Source: Aquila chrysaetos chrysaetos
Lineage: Eukaryota > Chordata > Aves > Accipitriformes > Accipitridae
Direction: 5' to 3'
Assembly (NCBI RefSeq): GCF_900496995.4
Contig: NC_044005.1
Location: forward strand, 51,036,517-51,100,516
DNA: 64,000 bases
A program made the position numbers and the translations under genes. Of this stretch, positions 1 to 18,300 are shown piece after piece. Under the pieces are notes generated by a model. The model was not told where the DNA came from. It saw nothing but the letters and a program-made list of their open reading frames with translations, and ran no database searches. Numbering within the stretch: position 1 is the stretch's first letter; the number at the start of each line of letters is the position of its first letter.

Positions 1-3000
1 TCGCAAGGCAGGGTGACCATACCCTCCTGGTAAGAACATTTGTTGTGGGAGCATGCAAAAATGAGAATCTCTAACCCATACTGCTGCACAGCTTTAAATG
101 GGAGAGTCAGGGGACTGTAATGCATGAGGAAACCATGTGTAAATGGGCTGCAATGGCAGGCATCCAAGGTGAGGAAAAGCCAGAACTAAAGCATAATTCA
201 GTTCCACCAAGTGCTCTCTACTTCCACTCCTAGTCCAGCTCCTCCCAGGCATCTGAGACCTCAAAATGCTTGTGTCTTTGTCTAGGTCCCACTTCAGCAG
301 GTCCCCTTGCCCAGCACATCACTGGAGCTATGCCATCAGTCTCTCAGACAGCAATTTAGGGTGAAGGATGCAACACGAAGAGCATCTGTGGCTCCCCTCT
401 ACTAACACGAGGAAACCTGCAGTTGTCATGAGGGGTGATGCGCCTAAGAGGAGAAGCTTACAGGATGGCATTCCCCCCTCTGCTATGGTGCAAGTGATGA
501 CATGAAACAGCTTGGGTCCAGTACAATGAAAGAGGTTTTTCTGATATGGAGAAAAACAACCTACATGAGGTTTTAATGAGAGAGAAGTAATACTTGTAGA
601 AGAAGGGCTCGTATGGGGATATGTCCTTGCCCCGTTACCTATCTATCTTCTGTTCTCATGCACTTTCAACTCAGGGCTACGTAGGGCTGGAAGGTAGCCC
701 TTTGGCATTTTATCTTATCTCTTGGGTTGTAAAAACGCTGTCGGTTCCTGGTATCAGAAGTAATTTTTCCTTATAGAGGGAACTCAAAACAATAGCTGTA
801 CAGCATGGAGATTTAACTGAGGAGCTTCCACATCACATTCTTGCAGACAAGGACAATGTTTGAGCGCAGTCTCTGTCCTCTGCAGAGCTCAGGAGTGAGG
901 CTTTGAAACTGGGACACCAGGGATGCCACCATCCCCTCCTGCTCCAGGCACCACCAGGAGCCCTGCTGTATGACCGCACTGCAAAGTAGGTTGACCTTGG
1001 TTGACCCTGTTTTACCAGAGTAACTGTCTTTTGTGTGTCCTCTAGCTGCAGCCCGCAATTTCCTGAGTCACCCCTCGGTTTTTTGTTACATTAAATAATT
1101 GCATTACCTTGGATACTTTCCAGCATTTGGGGCTCACTGGTGGACTCCGTCAGTATGTAACATTGCCTGCCTGTCCCTGGTTCTTCTGAATTGCTGAATA
1201 TATGGAGCAAAACCAGTTAGTCCTTCCTCATCGCTAAAACAAACAAAACGTGCACCTCACCATGGTTTGGAGTGAGTGCTTGTCCTCTGTTCCCCCTGAC
1301 TGCTGGGTGGGGAAGCTGTTAACACTGTCCTTACCAGAGACAAGGGTTTCAGTCAGCCCGAGTTGGCTGAACAGAGTCTGGCTTGTTCCTAAAGGGTGCA
1401 AAAAGGGGTTGGAAAATGGGACTGGCATTTGGCCCAAAGACTCTGGATGTGGGCTGCTTGGTCAAATCCTGCCTCTCCTGGCAGCAAACGAGTCTTAAGC
1501 TCACAGCAGAGTCTACGTGAGTAGGAAACTTTGTATGCCTCTAGTCCAACTTCCTGCTCAAATCAAGACTAACTCCAAACTAGATCAGGTTCCCCAGGGC
1601 TGTGTCCAGCTCAAGTCTGAATATTTCCTATACTGAAATCTTCGCAGCCTCTCTGGGCCCTCCAGTACCCCGGGGAAGAATATTTTTCCTTATGTCTGGT
1701 TGGGGTTTCCCTTTGCTGCAGCTTGTGCCCATTGCCTTTCACTGTGCACCTCTGGGAAGAATCTGGACTCCGTCTGCTTTATAGCCCCCTTGAGGCAGTT
1801 AAAAGCTGGAAGAGGATCCCCCCCTTCACCTTTTTTTCTCAGTACTGAGCAAGCCCCACACCATTAACCCCTTCCCTTAGGCACATACATGAATGCATGT
1901 GCACATTAGCAGCGAGAGGAAGCCCTCCAGGAGGCTGCTTTCCTAAACCACCATCAGGCCTCCACTCACAGCAAATCCAAGGTTTCCCTGATATGCCAGC
2001 CCACCACGGGGTAGTTTCCTCATCAACAAGGAGATGTCATTGTTCCTCTGCAAGCTCGCCACTGGACAGGGGCTCAACACCCAGTCACATGAAGCCATCA
2101 GCAGACTGTCTTGGCCTGCAGCCCAAGCCCATGGCCCCCCTGCGTTAGGGACAAGAAACGGCAAAGATGTGCTTGTTTCTTCAGAGCTGAGCATTAAAAC
2201 TCGTTTACCCTCCTGCAGCTCTCATCAAGCCAGAATGACATCTCCGGAGCAAAGCCCAGAGAATAGTTTCAGCACGTTAAAGCGACCAGATTCCTCCATT
2301 GTGGCAAAAGGAAGTATTTTCCCCTTTTGACTCTGTCTTCCCTCCGGCAGCCAAATCTGCCAAGCCCAAGAACCAAAGCTGAGTGCCACCTCTGTCATTA
2401 GTGATTGTCATGATTCTGGCCACTGGTGTCCAGCAAAGAATACTGCCCCGGTGCTTTGCAGGAGCAGCTGGCACTGCAGCCCCCCCCACCCCGAGCAGAG
2501 CGGGCAGCGTGTGAAAGTTAACAGAGCCTGAGCGGGCACCCATTTCCCATGAGATGCCCAAGGGAGAAGGTGTGGGTGGACGGGGAGGTCCCAGTGGGTT
2601 TCCGCCTTTACCTATGCCCCAGGCACAGGGTCAAAGACCGGAGCGCGGTGCCACTGAGGCAGCACAGGGGTGGGATTCCCACACGAAGCTGGGGGGGGAG
2701 GGAGGGGAGGCAGGTCCCGCAGCCTGCACTGTGTTTGTGTGACCATGCTCACCCTTCCAGTGCTCCCCCCACATGGAATGGCATAACTGGGAGAAACAAT
2801 CAACTGTGCAGAGGATCACTTGTTTAAAAGAACAACCAAATACCTGAGCATTAGCATGCAAACAGGCAAAGTTCAGTAAAGCATCTACAGCCTAGCCTTG
2901 ATGGACAACAGTTACTATTTGTTTGGCTTTCTGTCCCATTCTGAAATCTTGACATGGGTAACAGTGCAGGGGAATCCATATGCACTTTCGCTGCTTCAGT

Positions 3001-5840
3001 TGTTAAATGTCCACAATTTTTCTAAATAAATGCTTGGGATCTTCCTGGTGACTGTCTCAATCCTGCCAGCTGAGATAGCTGGCTGTTTTAAATATCGCAC
3101 TTAGAGAACAACCTCCTCTAAAGAGAGCAAAAAAATCAGTGATTTACTCTCATCACTCTCATGCTTTGTCTCCACCTAACTCTAATGCAGTTGTCATTCA
3201 AATACTTCAATTCAGCGTGATACCTCAATTTAGCTCTTAAATGGTAAGAGCAAAAAGGGTCTTTTTAACCCAGTATTTTAGAGACCTTACTATAAATGCA
3301 GCCTCACAAGATTCTCCAGCACACTAAGAAGCTAGATCTCCATACAGGGTCTTAGAAGAAATCAGCTGGAAATAACTGTGGGCACTGAAGATGCAAAATA
3401 CTTTAAATACCATTTTATGTGCTGTACATGCAACATTAAATAGCTACGGCTCTATCTTTTTCCAATAATATGAAAAATGGTATCATTAATCCCACTCTTC
3501 ATCCCATGCCGAGTACATTTTAAACTTACCCCAGGCTAGTTGAAGATCCTTCAGCACTGGCGGTTGCTAGAGTTGGGAATTAGCACTGTGCAAGAAAGCA
3601 GAGAGAGAGGAGAGCAATGGTGGCTTGATGTTTCCCAGGACGGGACTGTCACATGCTAATCACTGATTTGAAACGCAAGCATAACAAATGCCTTCTAATT
3701 ATGTAATCTTCGGGTCACATCCTTGCATCCCCATGCAAAAATCAGGACTGTGCACTTGGAAGAAGATGATACCAATTTTCCTTTTTAAGTAGAATTGCAC
3801 ACTGCTGCGAAGGGAGGGTGAGAAGCCTTGTGAAGTGACAGGCAGAGGGGGCCACGTGGTGAGAGCCGGGTGCTGATGTGGTCTCCGCTACTTCGCCGAG
3901 CTCAGAGGCTCTTAAGAACCTCCTGTGGCACCCAAGCGAGGCAGCCTGCAGTTGGGGACAGGGAGACGGGACCAGCTCCTCCCTGCTTGCTTTGACACCC
4001 TCAGTCTCCTACCGTGCATGGCATTGCTACGAACGGCAGGGCCAAGAGGGCTCCCCTTCTTTCATTCTGGGGCCAAGAGCAAGGTTGCCAAAGTAGCCAG
4101 GGCAGGGGAGCAGCAACCACCAGTGCTTGCGTGTTTTCTGTTGGTTGTTAGATCATGAAAAATTTCCTTTGAGTAAGAATAAATTAAGGGCTTGGAGAAA
4201 GGTGGGAGAGTGGGAGGCAGGAGCCCTCCATGCCTGCTCCATTTCTTCACTAAGGTCCTGCAGGGCTTTTTGCTCTGAAGGGTGTCAAGAAAGCATGGGG
4301 AGAATGCAGGTAACCCAAGGCCAGGGGTGTCAGGAGAAGGTTTGAGCCAGTCCAGTGAGTTACTCTGGTGCATAAGAGCAGGGAGACATAAAGGAGGACA
4401 AACAGTAACAAAAGGCAGACTAATTTCTCCCTGGAAGACAAAGATCTGCTTCAAATATACCCTTCAGGCAGAAAACCTGAAATGTAAAACCGCACAGCCT
4501 AAATCAGTATAATTGCTGTGCAGCACAGATAAATGTGGCGATGTGGCGTCCTAGCAAAGGCGCTGAAAGGACAGGCTCACAGATTAACAGAAGCTCTGTG
4601 GAAGATGCTGCTACCTCTGAATCAGGGACTAGGGACAGAGGACACTGTATTTCTTTTTTGGAGCTGGCTATTTCAGGAGCAAAACACAACAAAGTTGAAC
4701 AAAATAAAATTATAATTCTGAAGGAATTTGCTGGAAAGTGCATTCTTGGTAGGTCAAAGATACCTGTGAATTCAACGAAAAGCTTAAGCTAGGAAAGATT
4801 TTTATTTTTTTTTAATAAATAAAAAGAAAAACATTTAGCTTCATGAATCTATGAACAAAACATTTCAAACAGATTTTTCCTACAGGCAGCTTTAAGAAAA
4901 AAGGGCTGAAAAGCATTATATTGCCAAATAGAATATGTTATAATATAAAAATATAATATAAACATCTGCTTTGTTTCAGATGGCCCAGTATGTTTCGGTC
5001 ATAATAATGTGCTGTTCTTTCATTTTGCTAATAAACCACAGGGCTCAAGCTTCTTCCGAATCCTAGCAAAATGAGTTATTTGAAGGCGCATGTGAAGGAA
5101 CAGCATTCATACATTGTGTCTGCAAATGGAAGCAAGGACAGGTATTTACTAAAACTCCATTAAATATCTGGCAAGCAAAGACTCAACATATACATTTTTT
5201 TCCTGACAGCACTGGTATATTGTGTTTGCTTTTTTTAAACTAGAAAGCAGTTTTTCTGCTTTGTAAAGCAAAGTATTTAGATTCATAGTGCAGAGACTTT
5301 TGATGACCGAACGCAAACAGATTTCTCATTGCATTAGACTTTCTGGTGGGACAGTGGCAGCTGCCAGTCTCCCTTGTCTGCTCTCCCACCTACTTCCCTT
5401 CCCAGAGAAAAGCAGCTTTGGGGCATGGCAGAGGTCTGTCCTTGAGCAGTCTGGTACCAGAGCCTGGGGTTTATGAGCTTGACCTGTGAGGAGTAACTAC
5501 CATGTTACAGCTGCACTCGCTCTCTGCCCTGACCCCACTATGCAACACCCGCCTTAGGGTAAACATGATCATATAAGCACTGTGTTTGCAAAAGCTTCTG
5601 TGGGTGGCAAGGTTTGTTTTCTGGGGAAAGTTATAAAAGTTGAGCATAGATTAGGCTTCAATTGTTGATGGCAGCTTTTTTGAACTCGGGGAGAAAGACA
5701 TTCCTAGGGCAAGTTGAAATAAAAAAAAGAACTCTAGTCATCAACTTCTCCACTTACAAATTCACCCTATCCAACTTCATTTCTTCAAGGCTTTCATTTA
5801 GGAGACTTCACCTGATCAGTCTCAAAAGAAAAATAACTTA
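1..5840. other. Intergenic stretch left of MORN2
   Basis: I see no convincing exon here on either strand. The many short open frames show no family resemblance, and none is flanked by splice sites that would join them. By vertebrate gene order the next neighbour beyond MORN2 is expected to be ARHGEF33, but I could not recognise any of it in this stretch. The only structured content is an antisense CR1 fragment near 1.54-1.87 kb and AT-rich low-complexity sequence around 4.8-5.0 kb. Confidence 0.5.
1535..1870 (-). mobile_element. CR1 LINE fragment, antisense
   Basis: On the minus strand this reads like the 3' region of an avian CR1 non-LTR retrotransposon. The plus text contains the reversed CR1 landmarks, such as the stretch around 1588-1606 (ccccagggctgtgtccag) and the block near 1700-1770 ending in a run resembling 'agaagaatctggactccgtc'. 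It is diverged and lacks a clear terminal repeat, so it is an old, truncated copy with no coding potential. Confidence 0.7.
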
Positions 5841-5842
5841 AT

Positions 5843-5848
5843 TTTATT
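5843..5848 (-). terminator. Possible MORN2 polyadenylation signal
   Basis: The minus strand reads AATAAA here, about 140-160 bases beyond the last MORN2 exon. Its position suits a cleavage signal for that gene. The motif is short and AT-rich sequence surrounds it, so it may be chance. Confidence 0.35.
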
Positions 5849-5986
5849 TACTGTTGATATGCATCCTCAGGGGTTATTTTTAATAAATGCATGAAGAAAT
5901 CAATGCCTGTTGAAAACTGGTCACAGCTGTTAAGCCCAGAATGCAGAAAGCTGCCTTTAACACATGATACTGTCCATGCCAAATAG

Positions 5987-10534
<4,548 letters not shown>

Positions 10535-10649
10535 CTGTTGAGAAAGAAACAACCAGTGTCACCGTTATCACCGCCGGCTGAAATTCAAATGTATATACAC
10601 AAATATATATTCAAATACACAGCAGCTTGAAGCCGCACATAATTATCAG

Positions 10650-11200
10650 CGTGCTGCTTGAGCGTGCCATTCTTTATAGGGGAGCCCTCGGTCCTGTCAG
10701 CGGGCACCGCCTGAGGGGAGGGGGGCGGCGGGAGAAGGCGCGACCGTCCGTGGTTGCTAGGCGGAAGTGTCCGCGGTTGCTAGGAAGGCCGGCGGCCCGG
10801 AAGGGGAAGGCGGGCGCTTCCGGGTCAGGGGAAACTGAGCAGAGCCGGTGCGGAGCGGAGAGGTGAGGTGAGGTGGGAGCGGGGAGGGTCTCTGGGGCTG
10901 TGGGGAGGAGAGGGAGGCGAGGCTGTGGAGTCGCCCGGAGGGCGTAACGGCGCCGCGGAGAGGGAGGGGGTGCGCGGGAGGCCCGTGAAGGAGGCTGAGG
11001 GGAGGTGGGTGGGCAGGGGATGGGGTCCCGGGGACATGGGCGGGAGGAGGGGAGGGAGAGCCTGCGGTGAGAGAGGGGCAGGGCCAGGAGAGGAGTTTTG
11101 GCGATCCCCGGGTGTGGGGTGCTGCTGAGCGGGCCACCCCGAGGCTGGGGGCGCGGGGGGTGCTGGAGGAGTCGGCAGGGAAGCGGGACTGATGTGTGCC
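10650..11200. promoter_or_regulatory. CpG island, shared MORN2/DHX57 promoter
   Basis: A GC- and CpG-rich island lies between the first recognised MORN2 exon (minus, ending at 10534) and DHX57 (plus). Head-to-head spacing of this kind is the usual arrangement for these two genes. A likely noncoding DHX57 first exon ends at 10862, where a strong donor (gtgaggt) follows; it would join the acceptor at 12320-12321. No TATA box is evident. Long open frames on both strands here are a by-product of high GC content, not genes. Confidence 0.65.
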
Positions 11201-12330
11201 GGGGGCTCCGTGCTCTGTGTTGAGGGGAAGGAGACGGAGACCCCGTGTGACAGTGTCCTCGGGGACGGCTGCAAGTCTCTGGGTCCAGCTGCAAGTCTCT
11301 GGGTCCAGCTGCCGTGCTCACCCTCTTAGCCTGCCTGGCTCATGCCAGGCTGCTCTGAGCGGGTTCAGCTTGTCTGTTAAATCCTGTCCCGTCCTGCTGG
11401 AGTTCCAGTGGGGAGAACTGCCACAAAAAGGGAAGTTTGCTTCTGTCCAAGCCCCGAACTGTTGCCGCCCTCCAAGCCCTCATTTGGGCTGTTACTCATG
11501 CACAGCCACAGCCGTTCTTGTTCTGGCCCTGGAGATGCCAGTACAAAAGTCCAGGTAATAAGGTCCTGCCGGACTGTCCGCAGCTGCTCACCTGTCCCTG
11601 CAGTAGCTTTCTGTTTGCAGGAGCACGTGTTAATGTTGGGCCGTTCTGTCACTGACAACAACTGCTTAATACTAATGGGCTTGTGTCAGAGCTGGTGAGG
11701 ATCTTGCTGTGAGAGGAGAGGACGGCTTCTGTTTTCCAAGACAGGTCCTTAATCACTCCCCGGCCCAGGCTCCACAGAGTGCTCAGCCATCTGGGCAGCT
11801 CCTTGCAGAAGCGGATGGGTCAGGAGCAGGTTAATGTGGAAACAAACTGTATCTTTGGCTCCAGCTCCCCTTCAGCCTTTTACTGTCAGCCCTGCAAACT
11901 CCCGAGGCAAAAAGTGGCAGGGTACAGGCTGCTTTCTGCTGTGAAAGTTCCCCTGAAGGTTTGTCCTTTGGGCTCCCACGTCCAAGAAATTTCCATCACA
12001 GTGGCAGAACTGGAGCTCCCAAGCTAGGCAGCGCTGCTGGTAGGCTCATCCTTTTGCCAGAGGTCCTGCAGTTTTTGGTTGAACAGCTGTGAGGAACATT
12101 ACTTTTATTTTCTAAAACCACAGAACTGGTTTAACTGTCCTAGAAGAATGTGCTTTGCTTCAGGTGCATACAGATACGCCAACATACAGATAATTAACTG
12201 CAGTTTGAGAGGGTATCTTCCCTTGTCACATGGAAAAACAAATAATGTAATGTGTGCCTGGACATTTGCAATGTGCTAAATCATCTTCATAACTAAGGGC
12301 TATGTTTTTTCCCTTCCTCAGCAAGAGAAC

Positions 12331-15300
12331 ATGAGTTCAGCAGGGAGGAAAAGAGGAAAGCCCAACAGAGGAGGAGGAAGAGGGAGAGGAGGTAGTGGAA
12401 GAGGAGGACGAAGAGGAGGAGGCAGCAGTGGCCATTCAAACAAGTCTCAGCTTGGTGGAAATAGGAAATGTTCAACCAAAATTTGGGATGATGGAGATGA
12501 TTTTTGTCTCTTCGAGGAACCAAGGCTGGAATCCAGGTCTTTCTGTTAATTTGGGGGAGGGTGGGGTAGAGATGTTTGGGATACTTTGATGCTGTTCTTC
12601 GATATCTTTGAATATACAGAAGAGTGAAGGGGTGATGAAGCTATTTCAGTATGAAGTGGTTTTTACATGTCTTTTTTGATTAACATTTTAAAGCTAGGAA
12701 AGTTGGTTTTGTTTGGTTTTTTTTAAATATTAGAACCTCTGATTTTCTTCTTTGGTCATAAGTAATTTCAGAACATCTTTGATCAGAAAACACTAATAAA
12801 CACAGGATATTAATTTTCGTGTATTACAAAGCAGAAGCTGGGCCATGGAAAATAAGCAATTTAGAATGAGTTTAGTATTCTGAATGTATTTTGACCAATC
12901 TAGCTTAGAAGTACATGGTTGTACTGTAGTCTGAGAACCACTTTACCTAGCAAAGTGTTTATTAAATCACTTTGGATTTGACATAGGCTAAAATACATAT
13001 ATGCATGCGTGTGTGTGTGCAGACATAGACACACACATCCTGGTCACGTAAGAATGAACCCAGCTGAATAATCCTTAGGTGATGGACTTGTCTTAGTTTG
13101 GTTTTCCTGGTTTGAATTACAGGGTTGGGTCCTAACACATCCCAATTCAGTCAAGATCATTTGACCAGGCAAATAAGTCATTGTTATGTTCCATTTTAAT
13201 TTTTAGATCAAATGCCCCAGCCAGAAGAGGAGGGCAAACGAAACAGAGACCTGAAGCGAGAATGCCTCTGCAGACCATACACATGACATCGGAGAATCAG
13301 AGAAGAGTGAAAGAACTTCTTCAGGAGCTTCAAGGGCAGGAGCTGGCTCCTGAATCAGAGTTAGTTTAAACGGAGACACTACTTCTAGCTCTTCTAGATG
13401 AGCATGCTTTAACAGGCACACTGTTAGAAATGACAACAGTATTCTTTTTTCCCTTAACTTTTAAATTGATCTCAAATCCTGTGGTTTTGAGTCTGCTTTG
13501 TTCTTTTACAATATCAACTCTGGGAAAGGGGTATCAGAATCTGCCATTTAAATGGAGGATTTAAAACTGCAGAGGCAGAGTTTTGTGTCTACTCAACAGT
13601 ATAATTTTGTTTCATTTTAATTTTTAATAACTGTTTTTATCAGAGTAGCTGGTTCTGGTGAAGATGATGACGAACCTGATTACCTTGATGATGAACAGTG
13701 CTGGTCAACAGATCAGGAAGTATCTGATGTAATACCAAGGTTGTTGGCTGAGGCACCTGAGCACAGAATTGTGGAAAGTGAAGTGTCTTCATTTGCTGTG
13801 CACAAACTCTCCAGGTGATGCTTTTCAGTGAATAATTTGTATCCCGAAGAGGTAAATCACTAGTCTCAATACTGTAAGCCCTCAGTGCTTGGACTTCCTC
13901 TTGACTCCAGGGAAGTTCTATGTGCAGAATTAATGAGTTTGTATCTCCTAAAAACTTAATCCTCAACTAGATGAATTTAAAATAATGGTTTTAGGAAAAT
14001 AAATCACTCCAGCCGTTTTTCAGTGAAGTTTTCAGTTCTTTCTCCAAGACAATGAAACAGATATTGGTAAAACTTGGGGACTATTGCTGTTATATGTATG
14101 TTTCTTTCAGGTAGGTAACATTTCAAAACCTTGTAAGTGTTCTTCAACCATTTTGCTCAGATATGAGCATTTATTAACTATTTTTGCTTTGTTTGAGAGT
14201 GTTTTATATGTGAGAGGACTCAGCTTTTTCTGAAGAGTTTAATTTATATAGTTCTCTGGGAAATCTAATCCTGTAACTATTATGTGCTACATTCTGAGAT
14301 GTGAGATAGTTTACACATAAACTAATTTGTCACCGTATAAACAACTGACTAGCATTCACAGACACCAAATTACTGCCTGCCGCTGTCATTTAAAATAGCA
14401 TAAATATTTTGGTGTGGGTTTTTTCCCCCAGTAATAGTATCTCATGCCATACATGCTTCCTTCCTGTAAGCCTAATCAAGCAGATCTGTGGTTATTTTGC
14501 TTCATATAAGTCTCTGTCACTCACTTGTTGCCATGTTGTCTCTGTTTTGTTGCAGGTATGGTTTTGACAGTGAGCGCTGTAGGACAGTACTGAGATCCTG
14601 CAATGGTAATATTGGGGCATCATTGGAGTATTTGCTATTGCAGTGCTTTACCGAAAGATATGGAGAGAAGATGCAGGTTTCTGCAACAGCTGCTGAAGCC
14701 AGACAAGAAGAATGTTTAGAACAGAGACAAGAAGAGGCTTTTGCCCTCCGGTCAATATATGGAGAAAAATTTGTAGAAAGAATTCAAAATCGTGTTTGGA
14801 CTTTTAGTTTGGAATTGGAGTACCTAGCAAATAGGCACAGCAAATCTAAACAAAAGGATGGTTGTACTAGGGACACAGCAAAGCAGACTTCAAAGGAAAT
14901 ATGTAAATTTTATCTCCAAGGAGGCTGCAGGTTTGGTTCAAAATGCAGATTTGGACATGAATTCCCTCCAAACCACGCACTAAAACCAGCCAGGAACTTT
15001 GTAGGTGATGCTCATCTCAGACCTAACAGTGATGGTCCCATATATGAACTTGAAGTAAGATTTCCTGAAGAAAACAAGTATCCACTTCAAGCACCTCTTG
15101 TGGCATTTTATTCCACCGATGATAATCTGCCTCTTGCCTGTCGTTTACACATTGCTGAATTCCTCTTTGGAAAAGCCTTGATGGCTGCAGAGTCTAATGA
15201 ACCAGTGGTGTACACCTTAGTGACTTGCTTAGAAGATGAATCTGAAATAAGCGAGTTACTTAAAAATACTCACCACAAGTATAGTGTTCCTCCTGTGTCC

Positions 15301-18300
15301 CTGCTGGCCACACCTTTGGTAAAGCTACAGACAGAGAGTACATCTGGTTCAAATCAACTGTCCGAAGGTACACCAAATTTCCCTTTACGGTTTCTGGGCT
15401 AAGAACAGTCAAAAAGATTTTAAAAAAAAAAAAAAGAGAAGGCAGAAGGCCCAATTTAGGCATCTATTCTAAATGTGTTTCTGGAGATTAAGGTCATGGG
15501 GTGAGCCAGATCCATAATCTGTTTGTGCCTCAGGAAGTCCCTTCCATAATAAAGCTGCAGGAGAGATGTTTTCCACTGGCAAGAACTAAGTTAAAGGAGC
15601 ACAGAGCTAATGAGTTTGGGTTGGCAGAGTGAACGATGCCTAATCCCACACAATCAATAAAAAGCCATTGAGATATGTGGTGTGAGCGTAACCAAAATTG
15701 ACCAGAGAGGTGTGCTTGGGAGGGAACAGGGAAGGTTGTTTGCAAGCTTTGGTGTATCTGCTAATCATCAATTTGGAAACTTTTTTTTTTTTTTTTTAAT
15801 TACTTAAAATTACCAACCCCTCCTCAAAATTAACTTTGTAAAGGTGGATTTAAGGCTAAGTAGATGTTTCAAGTGTTTCTAGAATGTTGTTCAAGGTATC
15901 ATCCCTTTTTTTGCATGCAAGTGCAGCTAGGTTGATTTCACAGGGGGAGGGTTGGAACAGTGTCATTTATGGCAGGATGACCTTCAAGCGCTCAATTCCA
16001 AAACTGTTTTATCTAAGGCAAACTTTCTTCAAGAGAGTTTTCAAGAATATGTGCATCACATTTTAGAACACCTGAATAGTGACAGCCTATTTTTTGTTAT
16101 AGTAAAACAAATTATTCCAGTTTTTTAAAAGCTCCACAGAAAGACAGCTTTGTTCTAGAAATTGGAATCAGAGGTTCCAAATAATCTTTATGTTGTAAAA
16201 TCTTCCTTACATTATAAAATACCTTGTTTAGATAAATGCAGCCTTAAAACTTTCAAGGGCTGGCTTACTGTCTGAGCAAATCCTGCTTCAATTGATAGGC
16301 AGTAGGCACCAAAGTGTCTGGTCTGGTTTCAGCCTTGGTTTAAAAGTACTTGGCAGTGGCTTAACACTTAATGTTACGGTATAGTTTTAATTTAAGCTGG
16401 TGCTGCCATCAGTCTTGTGCTCCAGAGAAGTGGTCATGTGCTGAATTGGAGAGGGGAGCCAAGACACATGAAAAACGTTCAAGAAGGCAAACCAGTTACC
16501 AGTCTGGTTCACCATGTGGCCACCCATACCAGGGTGTTGCAGAGCACAGCTGGTGCAGAGGTAGTGACAAGTGGCTTGGAGCTGCAGTTGCGGTTTGTTT
16601 GATGCGGTGAGCGGTGGTTTGCTGGTAGTGTTGAACTAAATGCACGTCAGAAACAGTTTTGCAGACCCTCAGCTCCAGTCTAACAAGTTTGTTTTGTTGA
16701 GAATGCTCCTGGCACATGTGTCCCTTTTCTGCAGTGCTGATGAGGCCCTGTTCCTTAGTAACAAGAATACCTAACTGTACGTTGTGTTGTCTCAAGCCTC
16801 AACAGTGTCAGAGCCTCAGGAAGAAGAGGAGGAGGAAGATGAGCCTGAACAAGTTGTTGTGGAGAATGAGAGTTACGTGAACCTCAAGAAAAAGCTTTCC
16901 AAAAAGTATGATGTGCAGGCAAAGTCTCTGTATAATGAAAATGTTAAAATCTGCACGCAATTTCGGCTGAAAAAGGTATAATGTACAGAAGGGAGTATCT
17001 GTTTTCATGCTTACTTTAGAGAAATAAATATTTAAGCCACAGGCTGCTGTTTCAAATGGTTCTGTTCCACTCCAATGGTGTTATTACTGCCATGCTGTCT
17101 GTTTTTGTGCATCAGTCTTCTAGGCACTTCCAGTCCATGTTGTATGAAAGACAGAAGCTCCCTGCATGGCAAGAGAGAGAAACCATTCTTGATTTGCTGA
17201 AGAGCCACCAAGTTCTTGTTGTGAGCGGCATGACGGGGTAAGAGTGTGATTGCACATACAGACTTTATGTATCAAGTATACCCAGAAGAATGTGAAATAT
17301 GTATCCATGTCCTGAAAGGGTTAGGGTCGTTGTCCATCTGTAACCAGTGGCAGCAGTCCTAGATGAACTTCCTGTGAAGGATGACAGTAATGAAACAAAG
17401 CAAATTTGAAGTGGAATGCAGTCATCTTTAATTTACATGGATGGAAGGTGTTGGGTTTGTGGGGTTTTTTTAATTAACCCCTGATTTTGTCATGCAGATG
17501 TGGGAAAACCACTCAGATTCCTCAGTTTATTTTGGATGCTTCATTGCAAGGATCTCCAAGCAGAGTTGCAAACATCATCTGCACTCAGCCTCGCAGGATC
17601 TCTGCCATTTCTGTGGCTGAACATGTAGCCAAAGAAAGAACAGAAAGGATTGGACTCACTGTTGGATATCAGATCCGTCTAGAAAGTGTAAAGGTATATA
17701 TGCTTTGCTTGTTGGTTTTCATTTAGTTCTATTAAAGTGTGCTTAGTGCTTCTCTAGTATACAGAATCTCTGCCCTGTATCTGCCATATAGTGAGATAAG
17801 CAAGTCTGTATTACCTATATTTTATATTATGAAATATATTCTGTATTTTATTTTATCTCAAGTTGCACAGTCCACTTTACAAAATGAGAGTGCAGTACTA
17901 TGTCTTGTATTGTTGTTTTGCTTTCTGTTGAGAGGGGTGAAGGGATCTGAGAGTATGAGTAATACTTCTGTCCTCTGGAAGGCTACTGACTTCATTTCCA
18001 TTTGTCTCCACTTCCATTTGTCTCCCAAGTGGAGATTGAAGAGTACAGCTTCAGTCAGCCTGAAGTGGGGTTGAATTCATACTGCTGTCTTGGAAGTGAA
18101 ATTTTGTCTACATTGCAGCTGATTGCTTTTTCCAAGAACTATGTTAATAAAGAGATTCACTAAATCTTTCTAGGGACAGAGATCAGAGTTGTTTATCAGA
18201 AGGCACCTTCCACAGGAAAGACATTTCAGATTTTTTGTTTAGCCCTTATAGTTAGCAATGCCCCATGGTAAGAAGCAGGTGTTCTCAAGTTTTAATCAAG

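Noticed and set aside
10674-11321. Pro/Ser/Arg-rich open frames on the minus strand of the CpG island
   Set aside because: Several overlapping frames are open at once because of GC bias. No family resemblance or splice context.
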